Shown in pieces: positions 18,313-26,118 of a stretch of DNA of 64,000 nucleotides (its first letter is position 1; every line of letters begins with the position of its first letter). The notes beneath the pieces were generated by a model. The model had not been told where the DNA came from. It did not search any database and worked only from the letters and a program-made list of their open reading frames with translations. The position numbers were made by a program, and so were the translations under genes. This stretch comes from Pseudoalteromonas sp. MEBiC 03607 (lineage in GTDB: Bacteria; Pseudomonadota; Gammaproteobacteria; Enterobacterales; Alteromonadaceae): positions 2,118,501 to 2,182,500 of the forward strand of contig NZ_SRRY01000001.1 of the NCBI RefSeq assembly GCF_004792295.1, given 5' to 3'.

Positions 18313-18348
18313 ATAAAAAACGCGACAATTATTGTCGCGTTTTTTATT
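18313..18348. terminator. Bidirectional Rho-independent terminator
   Basis: The stem AACGCGACAAT/ATTGTCGCGTT is flanked by an A tract on the left and a T tract on the right, so it can stop transcription from both sides. It separates the convergent 17426 and sbcB genes. The sbcB stop codon touches its right edge. Confidence 0.9.
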
Positions 18349-19792
18349 ACATGCTTTGTGCATAATTGTATAACGCTTTTAAAATATGCAGATTTTTTTC
18401 GTTATCATCATTTTCATGAGCCAGATTTTCAAGGGTGATCATGAAATCTTGGCCACTGATCGAAGGGTTATCTTCGCCATGCATTAGTTTGTTTTGGCAA
18501 TACTGGCGCCATTTTGCTAGCTCATCTTGGCTAAGTGTGTGTGGCCAGTTTCTAGCACGGTATCTGAATAACAAGGTAGCAAACTTTTTATCATCAAAAT
18601 CAAGCTGCATTGAGGCTAATTGCTCAGGGCTTGCATCACGTATCATAGCAAATTTTGCTTTATCTGCGTGGCTGGTAAAACCATCATAAAGTTGATAATC
18701 AGGGTTAGTGGTTTCGCCGTAATCACGCTGTTCGTTAAACACTTCGGTCACTTTGTCGCGAAGTTCTGTGTTGGCTTTTAAAATAGCGAGATTTTGTAAG
18801 CATTTTTCGCGGTCAATACCTAATCGGGCTGCGTTCTCTGGCAACAAGGTTTTTGCTGGTGCAAGAATAGGGCACTTGTTTAAATGCACGAGTTTTAAGC
18901 CTACCGGTGCTTCGTCTTCTCCGAGGTCGCTGTGTTTTGTGTAAAGACGGGTGCGTAGCTCTTCAACTGATAAATCTAATAAGACTTGCGGATCTTCAGT
19001 CAAATTAAAGCAAATAATGGCGTTTTTATTGACTGGGTGAAAGCTCATTGGTGCAATCCAGCTGGTGCAACCTTGGCTTGCTGGAATTCGTGATGAAGTG
19101 TGCACCAGTGGTGTCATGTTAAATACATCAACTAAATCAGCTAGTGCTTTTTTAGAGCGTAAGCTAAAGAAAAACTGATACAACTTAGGTTGTTTTTCTT
19201 TTATTAATTTTGCCAACGCTATGGTTGCCGTTACATCACTTAAAGCATCATGAGCAGCAGCGTGTTCAATGCCATTGGCAACGGTTAAGTGCTCGAGCTT
19301 AAAGCTCGGCGTACCGTCTTCTTTGAGCGGCCACTCAATGCCTTCTGGGCGTAGTGCATAACAGGCACGCACTAAATCAATAATATCCCAGCGACTATTA
19401 TTGTTTTTATATTCACGCTCGTATGGGTCATAAAAGTTACGATATAAGCTGTAACGTGTAACTTCATCATCAAAGCGAATACTGTTATAGCCCGCTACAC
19501 AGGTGTTAGGTTGGCTAAATTCAGCATGGATTTTTGCCATAAACTCAGCTTCAACTAAGCCTTTTTGCATCGCAATTTGCGGGGTAATACCTGTTATTAA
19601 ACATGCTTCGGGGTGGGGTAAGTAATCAGCCGCCGGCTTACAATACTCAATTAACGGTTCACCAATAATATTTAAATCAAGATCGGTACGAATGCCAGCA
19701 AACTGACTTGGACGATCTTTTTGCGGGCTTGCGCCAAATGTTTCGTAGTCGTGCCAGTAAATTGTTGGTTGTTGTTGTTCTGGATAAGCCAT
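18347..19792 (-). CDS. sbcB: Exodeoxyribonuclease I
   Basis: This 481-residue enzyme degrades single-stranded DNA 3' to 5' and acts in recombination and mismatch repair. The DEDD nuclease core is clear: WHDYETFG (Asp and Glu of motif I), GYNSIRFDDE (motif II), and HDALSDVTAT (motif III). SH3-like and C-terminal ExoI regions follow. Length is close to E. coli ExoI (475). It stands alone. A small frame just upstream on the same strand is not convincing. Confidence 0.95.
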   Translation of the reverse strand: MAYPEQQQPTIYWHDYETFGASPQKDRPSQFAGIRTDLDLNIIGEPLIEYCKPAADYLPHPEACLITGITPQIAMQKGLVEAEFMAKIHAEFSQPNTCVAGYNSIRFDDEVTRYSLYRNFYDPYEREYKNNNSRWDIIDLVRACYALRPEGIEWPLKEDGTPSFKLEHLTVANGIEHAAAHDALSDVTATIALAKLIKEKQPKLYQFFFSLRSKKALADLVDVFNMTPLVHTSSRIPASQGCTSWIAPMSFHPVNKNAIICFNLTEDPQVLLDLSVEELRTRLYTKHSDLGEDEAPVGLKLVHLNKCPILAPAKTLLPENAARLGIDREKCLQNLAILKANTELRDKVTEVFNEQRDYGETTNPDYQLYDGFTSHADKAKFAMIRDASPEQLASMQLDFDDKKFATLLFRYRARNWPHTLSQDELAKWRQYCQNKLMHGEDNPSISGQDFMITLENLAHENDDNEKNLHILKALYNYAQSM

Positions 19793-20056
19793 GCATTAAA
19801 CCTTGCTAAGCGTCGAGCCGTTTTGAGTTGTTTTCTGAATTGTCAGAATTATGGCATAGAGCCTAGCTAGTTTATAGAGTAAAACGTAATGTGGCTGTTT
19901 AGTGTAACTTTTATAAACACGAGCTGTATAAAAAATGGCCTTGCGGTTAATTTTTATGCTTATATAGTGAGGTGTCGTTAGTTTTTGAGCTGTTTTGTAT
20001 TCTGTGGCTCGGTATTTGCTAACGAAAACTATCTTTAACAATGAAGGAACAAAAAA

Positions 20057-20242
20057 ATGACTTTATCAGCTTTATTACTATCTACTTTAGCATTCGACGC
20101 AACTCCAGCTTCAAGCTTTGATACGACAAAATTACAAGGAACAGGTGGAATTGTTATTATTCGAGAAAAGAAAAAAGAAGAACAACAACTTAATGGTACA
20201 GGTGGAATTGTGATTGTAAGAGAGAAAAAGAAAGAAAATTAA
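20057..20242 (+). CDS. Small protein with two GTGGIVI repeats, unrecognised
   Basis: This 61-residue basic protein is not one I recognise. Residues 1-14 are hydrophobic (MTLSALLLSTLAFD) and could be a short signal or anchor. Residues 26-41 and 45-60 are two copies of LxGTGGIVIxREKKKE, 14 of 16 identical. Between the copies 7 codons differ only at synonymous positions and 2 change the residue, so the repeat looks kept by selection and not newly duplicated. AAGGA precedes the ATG at 7-9 bases. The region is AT-rich. It is followed by a short GCCA/TGGC hairpin with a T tract (about 20252-20274), a weak terminator candidate. A function is not apparent. Confidence 0.7.
   Translation: MTLSALLLSTLAFDATPASSFDTTKLQGTGGIVIIREKKKEEQQLNGTGGIVIVREKKKEN
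20132..20236 (+). repeat. In-frame tandem repeat, 57-base period, two copies
   Basis: Two 48-base copies (20132-20179 and 20189-20236) encode the same 16-residue motif with period 57 bases. They are highly similar at protein level but diverged at third codon positions. Confidence 0.85.
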
Positions 20243-20280
20243 TAATCTAACGCCAATTTGGCTGGTTTTTTTCTTAATTA

Positions 20281-20318
20281 CATCTTACCCTTATGACTTA
20301 GTGTAAGGGTAAGAGATG
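20281..20318 (+). promoter_or_regulatory. Hairpin covering the ribosome site and start of the 20316 gene
   Basis: CATCTTACCCTTA (20281-20293) pairs with TAAGGGTAAG (20304-20313) over 10 bases and, after a 2-base bulge, with the start codon ATG (20316-20318). The AAGGG that would serve as ribosome site is in the stem. This could hold translation off. No T tract follows, so it does not look like a terminator. Regulatory role is inference. Confidence 0.5.
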
Positions 20319-20903
20319 TTTGAATCTATTCAAAATTTATATAAAGAGTTAATGGTTGCCACTGAAAATCATCAAGTGATTTCTATGCAGGTGATTATTG
20401 CTGTTATGTATGTTTTAGCTTTTGCTATATCTTTGTTCCGTGCTATTGGAAATAGAGAAAGATTTAGTGACTTTTTATCAATAGCGACAGTGGTGACAAA
20501 ATATGCGCTAACATCTTTATTGATGGAGTATGTATTAATTTTTATCGCTGAAAATCAAAGCATTGGAAATACTCAAAATATTTACCTTGTAGCTTGCCTA
20601 ATAAACTTACTCAGTATTTATATTCTTTATCTCTTACATACAAAATTCAGTTTTAACTTTGGACTGCTATTTTTCTGTGTAATTAAGCTAACAGTAGTTC
20701 TCTCATTAGCTCACTTTATTCTTTGGTTTAAGTTTGTTGTGTTAGATATTCAAGCTGAACATGCCTACATACATTACATTTACAGCTTTATCGTACTGTA
20801 TATCAGTTTTACCCTTGCTATCGTAATGTTATTTCCTGGACTACTTAAAACAAAATTAAAGCTTTTACTGAGCCCAAGCTGGCCATTTCATACAAAAATT
20901 TAA
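20316..20903 (+). CDS. Hypothetical multi-pass membrane protein
   Basis: This 195-residue protein is not recognised. It has about five membrane segments (roughly residues 22-42, 55-78, 88-108, 112-135 and 152-175) and a short basic C-terminal tail (KTKLKLLLSPSWPFHTK). Base composition is AT-rich compared with flanking housekeeping genes. The start codon and AAGGG ribosome site lie in a hairpin. It may be co-transcribed with the repeat peptide gene 73 bases upstream, although a weak terminator-like hairpin lies between. Confidence 0.65.
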   Translation: MFESIQNLYKELMVATENHQVISMQVIIAVMYVLAFAISLFRAIGNRERFSDFLSIATVVTKYALTSLLMEYVLIFIAENQSIGNTQNIYLVACLINLLSIYILYLLHTKFSFNFGLLFFCVIKLTVVLSLAHFILWFKFVVLDIQAEHAYIHYIYSFIVLYISFTLAIVMLFPGLLKTKLKLLLSPSWPFHTKI

Positions 20904-21016
20904 CACGGATTATTCGAAATATATCAGTTCCATACTATTAATATTAATGCTTTTTCCTGATGTTTTGCGCACTAAGTTTGGGTGTATAGTAACATTTAGT
21001 TTACCGAGGGATCGTC

Positions 21017-21397
21017 ATGCTTGAACTAATTTACATAGCCATTGTTGTATTAGCAGTTTTGCTAGCTGTAAGCACGTGGCTGATAGCACGCAAAAATATT
21101 TTTGAAGAACAAATCAGAAGCAAATCTGTTGAGGTGGTGTGGTGTACGCTACAGGCAGAGCAAGAAACAGATATCAACAAAGCCATAAAACTGTTTAATA
21201 GAGCGGAGGCTCTGAAAAACGAAATATGTAGCCTGATGGATAACAGTACAAGCCTTCAAAAGTTTCAGTGGGTAGAAGCAACTGATCTTAAAAACCAGCA
21301 ATTAAAAGAGCTATCTTTAGGTGAGTTGCAGAAGTATTACGATGAACAAAATAATATTTCTGAGATCTACAACAAGCTCTATAAAGGAAAAAATTAA
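21017..21397 (+). CDS. Hypothetical single-pass membrane protein with coiled coil
   Basis: This 126-residue protein has one N-terminal membrane helix (residues 3-25, LELIYIAIVVLAVLLAVSTWL) followed by a charged, helical cytoplasmic or periplasmic part with coiled-coil-like heptads (about 30-120). I do not recognise the family. GAGGGA lies 7 bases before the ATG, so the start is well supported. It has its own terminator and faces the CI-like gene on the other strand. Confidence 0.7.
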   Translation: MLELIYIAIVVLAVLLAVSTWLIARKNIFEEQIRSKSVEVVWCTLQAEQETDINKAIKLFNRAEALKNEICSLMDNSTSLQKFQWVEATDLKNQQLKELSLGELQKYYDEQNNISEIYNKLYKGKN

Positions 21398-21427
21398 AAG
21401 CCAGATTATTTTATCTGGCTTTGTAGT
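21396..21427. terminator. Bidirectional Rho-independent terminator
   Basis: AAAAGCCAGAT/ATCTGGCTTT closes over TATTTT. T-rich tracts are present on both sides as read from either strand. It serves the convergent 21017 and 21406 genes. Confidence 0.85.
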
Positions 21428-21825
21428 TTTAGTTCATTTTTTATCTGTTTAACTTGAATATCAGCTAGCTGTTTGAGTGCATCTTGAGTTTGGTTTTCAC
21501 CCTTGATTAACCCCGCTATTGACATCTTTTTGATACTTTTTAAAAGCCCATTATTAATTGCCTGTAACAATGGGCCTTCTAGTTTAATTAAATTATCTTT
21601 CTTACCACTTAGTAGATAGTCAAAACTAACCTGAGCGTGTTTACTCGCTTTATCAATCACTTCATATGGGACAATAGCGCTTTGAATGCATTCTTTGCTA
21701 TAGCCTTGATTGAGAGCTAAAGCTTGCTCAAGCTCAGTGTTATTGGTTACTTGGTATACTTCGCATAAGCGTTGAAAAATTGCACTTATATGTTGCTGCT
21801 CAGAATTTAACTCTTGATCGAACAT
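21406..21825 (-). CDS. Phage CI repressor-like helix-turn-helix protein
   Basis: This 139-residue protein has an N-terminal segment (about residues 12-75) that fits the bacteriophage CI repressor helix-turn-helix domain: ELEQALALNQGYSKECIQSAIVPYE as helix-turn-helix followed by FDYLLSGK, the usual end of that domain. There is no C-terminal LexA-type protease domain. The tail (80-139) is helical and could be for oligomers. I chose the ATG at 21825 because AAGGA lies 8 bases upstream; a TTG at 21855 is open but unsupported. No phage genes surround it, so it may be a domesticated regulator. Its target is unknown. Confidence 0.65.
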   Translation of the reverse strand: MFDQELNSEQQHISAIFQRLCEVYQVTNNTELEQALALNQGYSKECIQSAIVPYEVIDKASKHAQVSFDYLLSGKKDNLIKLEGPLLQAINNGLLKSIKKMSIAGLIKGENQTQDALKQLADIQVKQIKNELKLQSQIK

Positions 21826-21901
21826 GGCATATCCTTGCACATTATTTTCTACCAATAGTAAACGACTTTTTCTGAAACCGCATTCATAAAGTGCACGTTT
21901 A

Positions 21902-22840
21902 TCAAATATTTAATGCCATATGGTGATACAAGCCAATACCAACTAATACATTAAATGGGAAAGTTATGCCCAAGGAGCAGAGCATAGCCAACCCAATGTC
22001 AGCCTCTGGGATGGCTGCTTTGATGGCTGCTGGTGCGGCAATATATGATGCACTTGCTACTAAGCTTGCCAAAATAACAACTGAACCAAGTTCCAGCTGT
22101 AAAAGGGTTCCGACACCGACTCCAATCGCGCCAAGAATACTAGGAGTAATAAGAGCAAAAAGTGCTAAGCGCCAGTGATGCCATGGGATAGGGCGTAGTG
22201 TTTGAGCTGCCATTAAGCCCATTTCAAGTAAAAACAACGCCAGTACGACTTTGAAACTGTTGGTTAATAAACTGGTTACTTGACTACCTTGTTGAGTGCC
22301 ATACATCATGCCGATTATCACACCACCGACTAACAAGATGACGCTTTTGTTTGTTAATGTTTCATGCCACAGTGCTTTAAGTGATAAATGTTTACTTGAG
22401 CCATTACCAAGGCTGCGAAATAGCAGCAGACCGACAATAATTGCTGGCAGTTCTAACATGACTAGATAGAGTGTTACTTCAGCGCCAACATCTAAAGCAT
22501 TTGACTCAGCATAAGCCAAAGCAACAGCAAATGTACCGGCACTTACTGAACCATAGTGTGCTGCAATACTTGAACTATTTGCTACTGATAAACCAAGCAA
22601 TTTATTTAATATAGGATAAACAAGAAGAGGAATACCTGCACCGAGAAGCATCACCGCGCCCATTTCAGGCAGTAACTTCCAATGCAAGCTGCCGTGCAGC
22701 ACCATGCCACCTTTTAAACCAATTGTTAGCATAAGCAGTAGGCTCAACGTTTCGTAAGTTGCTTGTGGAATTTTAAGATCTGAGCGCAATAACCCTGCAG
22801 CTAGACCCAAAATAAAAAACATTACAACAATATCAGGCAC
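21902..22840 (-). CDS. SbtA-like sodium-dependent bicarbonate transporter family permease
   Basis: This 312-residue membrane protein matches the SbtA/DUF897 family, whose cyanobacterial members import bicarbonate with Na+. It has about ten membrane segments arranged as two inverted halves. Family landmarks include GLKGGMVLHG and the SSIAAHYGSVSAGTFAVA segment, and in the second half LVASASYIAAPAAIKAAIPEA. It lacks the intracellular loop size seen in some cyanobacterial forms. AAGGAG precedes the ATG. A divergent LysR gene lies 108 bases away. In a heterotroph it may supply bicarbonate for anaplerotic carboxylation, which is inference. Confidence 0.8.
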   Translation of the reverse strand: MPDIVVMFFILGLAAGLLRSDLKIPQATYETLSLLLMLTIGLKGGMVLHGSLHWKLLPEMGAVMLLGAGIPLLVYPILNKLLGLSVANSSSIAAHYGSVSAGTFAVALAYAESNALDVGAEVTLYLVMLELPAIIVGLLLFRSLGNGSSKHLSLKALWHETLTNKSVILLVGGVIIGMMYGTQQGSQVTSLLTNSFKVVLALFLLEMGLMAAQTLRPIPWHHWRLALFALITPSILGAIGVGVGTLLQLELGSVVILASLVASASYIAAPAAIKAAIPEADIGLAMLCSLGITFPFNVLVGIGLYHHMALNI

Positions 22841-22856
22841 TTTATTCTCCTTTGAA

Positions 22857-22878
22857 TTTAAAATGTCGTCATTTTAAA
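22857..22878. promoter_or_regulatory. Inverted repeat between the SbtA-like and LysR genes
   Basis: TTTAAAATG and CATTTTAAA form a perfect 9-base inverted repeat with a 4-base spacer, 17 bases upstream of the transporter start. Its place between divergent genes suits an operator for the LysR protein. No consensus can be checked. Confidence 0.45.
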
Positions 22879-22948
22879 CAAAAAGAAGCATAGTAAATAA
22901 TTAAATAAATGCTAGTATCTTATAGATTTTTATCTATGGGTGGTGGTT

Positions 22949-23899
22949 ATGGATCTAAGACATATTTCTTTTCGGCTATTAGAAGTGTTTATGCAAGTTG
23001 TTAAAACTCGTTCGATCAGTGAAACAGCAAGGCAGTTACATTTAACACAGCCGACGGTTTCTCAACAAATTAAGCGCTTACAAGAAAGTATTAGTGAACC
23101 TTTAATTATTGTTAATCAGCAAAAAATTCATATTACTGAAGCGGGTTTCGCGCTTTATCAAACGTGCCTACAAGTATTTGGACAATTCGATGATTATCAA
23201 GATTATTTAGTTGAGCTTAGAGGAGGAGAGCGAGGGCGTTGCAAAATAGCCATTGTAAACACTGCACAATATATATTACCTAAGTTACTGGGCCCATACA
23301 GTAATTTACATCCTCACGTAGAATTACCGCTGGAGATTGGTAATAGGGCAGAAGTACTTGCTCGATTTGAAAGAGGAGAAGATGACATTTATGTATTTAG
23401 TCACCCGCCGTCACTAGAACATGCAAAGGCTGGGCGGTTTTTGCAAAATCCACTTGTCTTTATTGCTCCTATGCATCATCCACTTGCTCAGCAACAGCAA
23501 GTGACTTTAAAAGAGTTAATGAAGGAGCGTTTTTTATTACGTGAGCCTGGTTCTGCAACTAGAATGCTATTTGAGAGTGAGCTGCAAAGTCGTGGCTTAG
23601 TATTGAGTAATACAGTGCAAATGGCTAGTAACGAAGCGATTAGAGTCGCTGTAGGCTCTGGCATGGGGCTTGGTGTGGTATCACGCCATGTATTGCCAAC
23701 AAACGATAGCTCTTTTTGCATCCTTGATGTAGTTGATGTTCAGCTTGCTAGTCACTGGTACTTCGTGGTGCGCACTGATCGTCATCTTTCTCATGCTGCT
23801 CGTAGCTTCTTAAAGTTCGCAGAGCTTAACCTTGAGCAATGTTTAGACAAAAACTGGGTCAATAATGAATTAAGTACATTGAATACAAGCTTAGCGTAA
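22949..23899 (+). CDS. LysR-family transcriptional regulator
   Basis: This 316-residue regulator has the LysR winged helix-turn-helix at residues 1-65 (LLEVFMQVVKTRSISETARQ and HLTQPTVSQQIKRLQ) and a periplasmic-binding-like effector domain from about 90 to 300. The ATG at 22949 gives the usual LysR N-terminus (MDLRHISFRLLEVF). It is divergent from the SbtA-like transporter, the common layout for a LysR protein and its target. The effector is unknown; by analogy to CbbR/CmpR a carbon-status signal is possible, as inference. Confidence 0.88.
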   Translation: MDLRHISFRLLEVFMQVVKTRSISETARQLHLTQPTVSQQIKRLQESISEPLIIVNQQKIHITEAGFALYQTCLQVFGQFDDYQDYLVELRGGERGRCKIAIVNTAQYILPKLLGPYSNLHPHVELPLEIGNRAEVLARFERGEDDIYVFSHPPSLEHAKAGRFLQNPLVFIAPMHHPLAQQQQVTLKELMKERFLLREPGSATRMLFESELQSRGLVLSNTVQMASNEAIRVAVGSGMGLGVVSRHVLPTNDSSFCILDVVDVQLASHWYFVVRTDRHLSHAARSFLKFAELNLEQCLDKNWVNNELSTLNTSLA

Positions 23900-23906
23900 A
23901 GTATTT

Positions 23907-25049
23907 TCAAAAAGCCATAGTAACGACTTGATTTCTACCGTTTACTTTTGCTTTGTAAAGTCCTTTATCTGCTTGGGCAAGTAACTCGTTTATATTATTG
24001 CTTCCTGACTGATGGGTGATTATGCCCACGCTGATGGTTAATTTTATGCGTTGATCATTGAAAGTAAAATAGTCGTTATTGATGGCTAAGCGAATTCGTT
24101 CTGATAAGTTTTCACCCTGTAATTGGTTCGTGCTTGGAAGTATAACTGCAAATTCTTCTCCACCAATTCGTGCTACTAAGTCGTGTTCTCTAAGTTGTGA
24201 TTTTATTTTATTTGCGACCCACTTTAATGCCTCATCCCCAGTTTCGTGGCCATACTTGTCGTTTACTCTTTTGAAAAAATCTATATCAATCATGACTGCG
24301 CATAATTCACTGAGGCTATTGTTTGCTTGTTCCAAATAGTTATTGCTAATAGTTATAAAAGCTCGTCTATTGAGTAATCCAGTTAATGAATCTCGATTAG
24401 CAAGATCACTGAGTACTTGTTCTGATTCTAAAAACATGAGTAATGGCCAGATCATTGCTGTAAGTGTAGTGATGATGATATGGCTAATTAGAATAATGGC
24501 AAACACTTGTGATATGTCTGCCTTTATGTAGTTAAAGTGCTCCATCACTAAAAGATCAAATTGAACAAACATGATGGCGCTGTGAATGAAAAAGCATAGC
24601 TGCAAGAGCACCAAGTGGATAATTCGCTCAACATTTAGTCTACGTAAAGCATTCGCTGCGTAGAGAAAACTAAAGGCAAGAATTGCAGTCGTGACGGATT
24701 GATCAAAACCAAGTTGAAACATGGGAAATAATAGCATTGCAGTAGCTAGTAGAAGATATAAGCAACGTTTTAAGTAGTATTTTTCTCTATTGTTATAGGC
24801 ATGAATACCTAAGACTGCAGCTAGTGGAGCGGCTATTATAAGTAAATTGGCTATAAAGTGTGTCAAAATTGGAAGGTCAATAAACACTCGTGAGGTGGCT
24901 GTAATTTGGGCTAATACAAAAATCAGGCACGAACTTCCCCAATACAAATAGCTTTGTTGCTGTCTCAAAAAATACAGAGACAATAAGAAGGCACCAATAA
25001 CCACATTCAGTAATACCGAAATGCTGATTATGGTGGGTAAGTCCACCAT
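23907..25049 (-). CDS. Membrane diguanylate cyclase (GGDEF)
   Basis: This 380-residue protein makes cyclic di-GMP. The N-terminal half (residues 1-200) holds about six or seven membrane helices with no extracytoplasmic sensor domain I can name. The GGDEF domain (about 210-380) begins at RDSLTGLLNRRAF and has an intact active-site GGEEF (296-300). An RxxD inhibition site (REHD) sits five residues before it, so product feedback is expected. I choose the ATG at 25049 because AGGG lies 7 bases before it; a GTG at 25067 is open upstream. Its stop is 7 bases from the convergent LysR stop. Confidence 0.88.
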   Translation of the reverse strand: MVDLPTIISISVLLNVVIGAFLLSLYFLRQQQSYLYWGSSCLIFVLAQITATSRVFIDLPILTHFIANLLIIAAPLAAVLGIHAYNNREKYYLKRCLYLLLATAMLLFPMFQLGFDQSVTTAILAFSFLYAANALRRLNVERIIHLVLLQLCFFIHSAIMFVQFDLLVMEHFNYIKADISQVFAIILISHIIITTLTAMIWPLLMFLESEQVLSDLANRDSLTGLLNRRAFITISNNYLEQANNSLSELCAVMIDIDFFKRVNDKYGHETGDEALKWVANKIKSQLREHDLVARIGGEEFAVILPSTNQLQGENLSERIRLAINNDYFTFNDQRIKLTISVGIITHQSGSNNINELLAQADKGLYKAKVNGRNQVVTMAF

Positions 25050-25125
25050 GAATATCCCTAATTCCACTTTACGACATAATTAATTATTATGTACCACGCT
25101 GATTAAATCAACTAATGATTTTTAC

Positions 25126-26019
25126 TTAAAGCCTTAAACTCTCTAATGCTGGTTTAAGTTCTGGATAATGAAAACGATAATTATGTTTTAAAAGTTTATC
25201 AGGGATCACGAATTGTCCATGAAGTAATAAATCAGACATTTCGCCCATCATTAGCTTTAAAACCCAAGCAGGCATTCTTAGCATTGCTGGTCTTGAAATA
25301 ACGGAACCCAAGGTTTGACTAAACTCATTATTATCAACAGGGTTAGGCGCTGTTGCATTGATAGGGCCACAGATGTCTTGATGAGACAGTACAAATAAAA
25401 TGAGTTGGATCATATCATCTATATGTATCCAAGACATGCCTTGCTTACCATGACCTATAGGGCCGCCAAGACCAAATTTGAATGCGGGTAACATTTTATC
25501 GAGCGCACCGCCATGTTTTGATAACACCACACCAGTTCTGAGTAGACACACGCGCGTTTTTTCCGATTCAGCTTTGGTTGCTGCGTGCTCCCAATCTCGG
25601 CATAGTACGTGGCTAAACTCGGGGTAAATGTCATTAAAGCTTTCATCTATTTTGCAATCGCCTTGTCGACCATAAAAGCCAATCGCACTGCCAGAAATAA
25701 AAGTGTGTGGTGGTGAATTGCAGCGGTTGATTTTTTTTGTGATTTGTTGGGTCAGCTTAATACGACTATCTAATAATTCTCGTTTTTGTGAATCACTCCA
25801 GCGCTTATTAACAATAGGCTCACCTGCTAGATTAATGATTGCGTCTACCTGTTCAAAATCGACCTCGTCTAATGACTTAACAGCCACAACTTGGTGAGTA
25901 AGCAAGACGGCTGCTTGGATAGGGTTACGAGTAAGAACAGTCACTTTATGATGGTTCAAAAGAAATGGGCACAAATGCTTGCCTATAAGACCTGTTCCAC
26001 CCGTTAATAATATATGCAT
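25126..26019 (-). CDS. yfcH: TIGR01777 family NAD-dependent epimerase/dehydratase-like protein
   Basis: This 297-residue protein is an extended short-chain dehydrogenase-like protein of the TIGR01777/YfcH family. The N-terminal Rossmann motif is GGTGLIGKHL (about residues 7-16), the middle has the family segment FISGSAIGFYG, and the end carries the DUF1731 tail (MGEMSDLLLHGQFVIPDKLL). Its reaction is not established. An AAGGTG lies just before the ATG. It is separated by about 100 bases from the GGDEF gene upstream. Confidence 0.88.
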   Translation of the reverse strand: MHILLTGGTGLIGKHLCPFLLNHHKVTVLTRNPIQAAVLLTHQVVAVKSLDEVDFEQVDAIINLAGEPIVNKRWSDSQKRELLDSRIKLTQQITKKINRCNSPPHTFISGSAIGFYGRQGDCKIDESFNDIYPEFSHVLCRDWEHAATKAESEKTRVCLLRTGVVLSKHGGALDKMLPAFKFGLGGPIGHGKQGMSWIHIDDMIQLILFVLSHQDICGPINATAPNPVDNNEFSQTLGSVISRPAMLRMPAWVLKLMMGEMSDLLLHGQFVIPDKLLKHNYRFHYPELKPALESLRL

Positions 26020-26118
26020 TGTGACACCTTAGAAGACAGTTGGTCTATTTTTTATACATAGTGATGATGATATTTGCAAACTATACGTAAAAAGTAGCTG
26101 AATCGATTAGTTTTTCAT

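Noticed and set aside
19796..20041. 81-codon frame on the minus strand just before sbcB
   Set aside because: It starts with TTG without a ribosome site, has no recognisable domain and would cover the promoter of the repeat peptide gene. Probably spurious.
20129..20242. Double-glycine leader or bacteriocin precursor in the repeat peptide
   Set aside because: GTGG occurs twice, but the usual leader pattern before GG is missing and no peptidase-ABC exporter is nearby.
21406..21825. Prophage remnant based on the CI-like protein
   Set aside because: No integrase, structural genes or attachment-site repeats are near, so a single phage-type domain is not enough.
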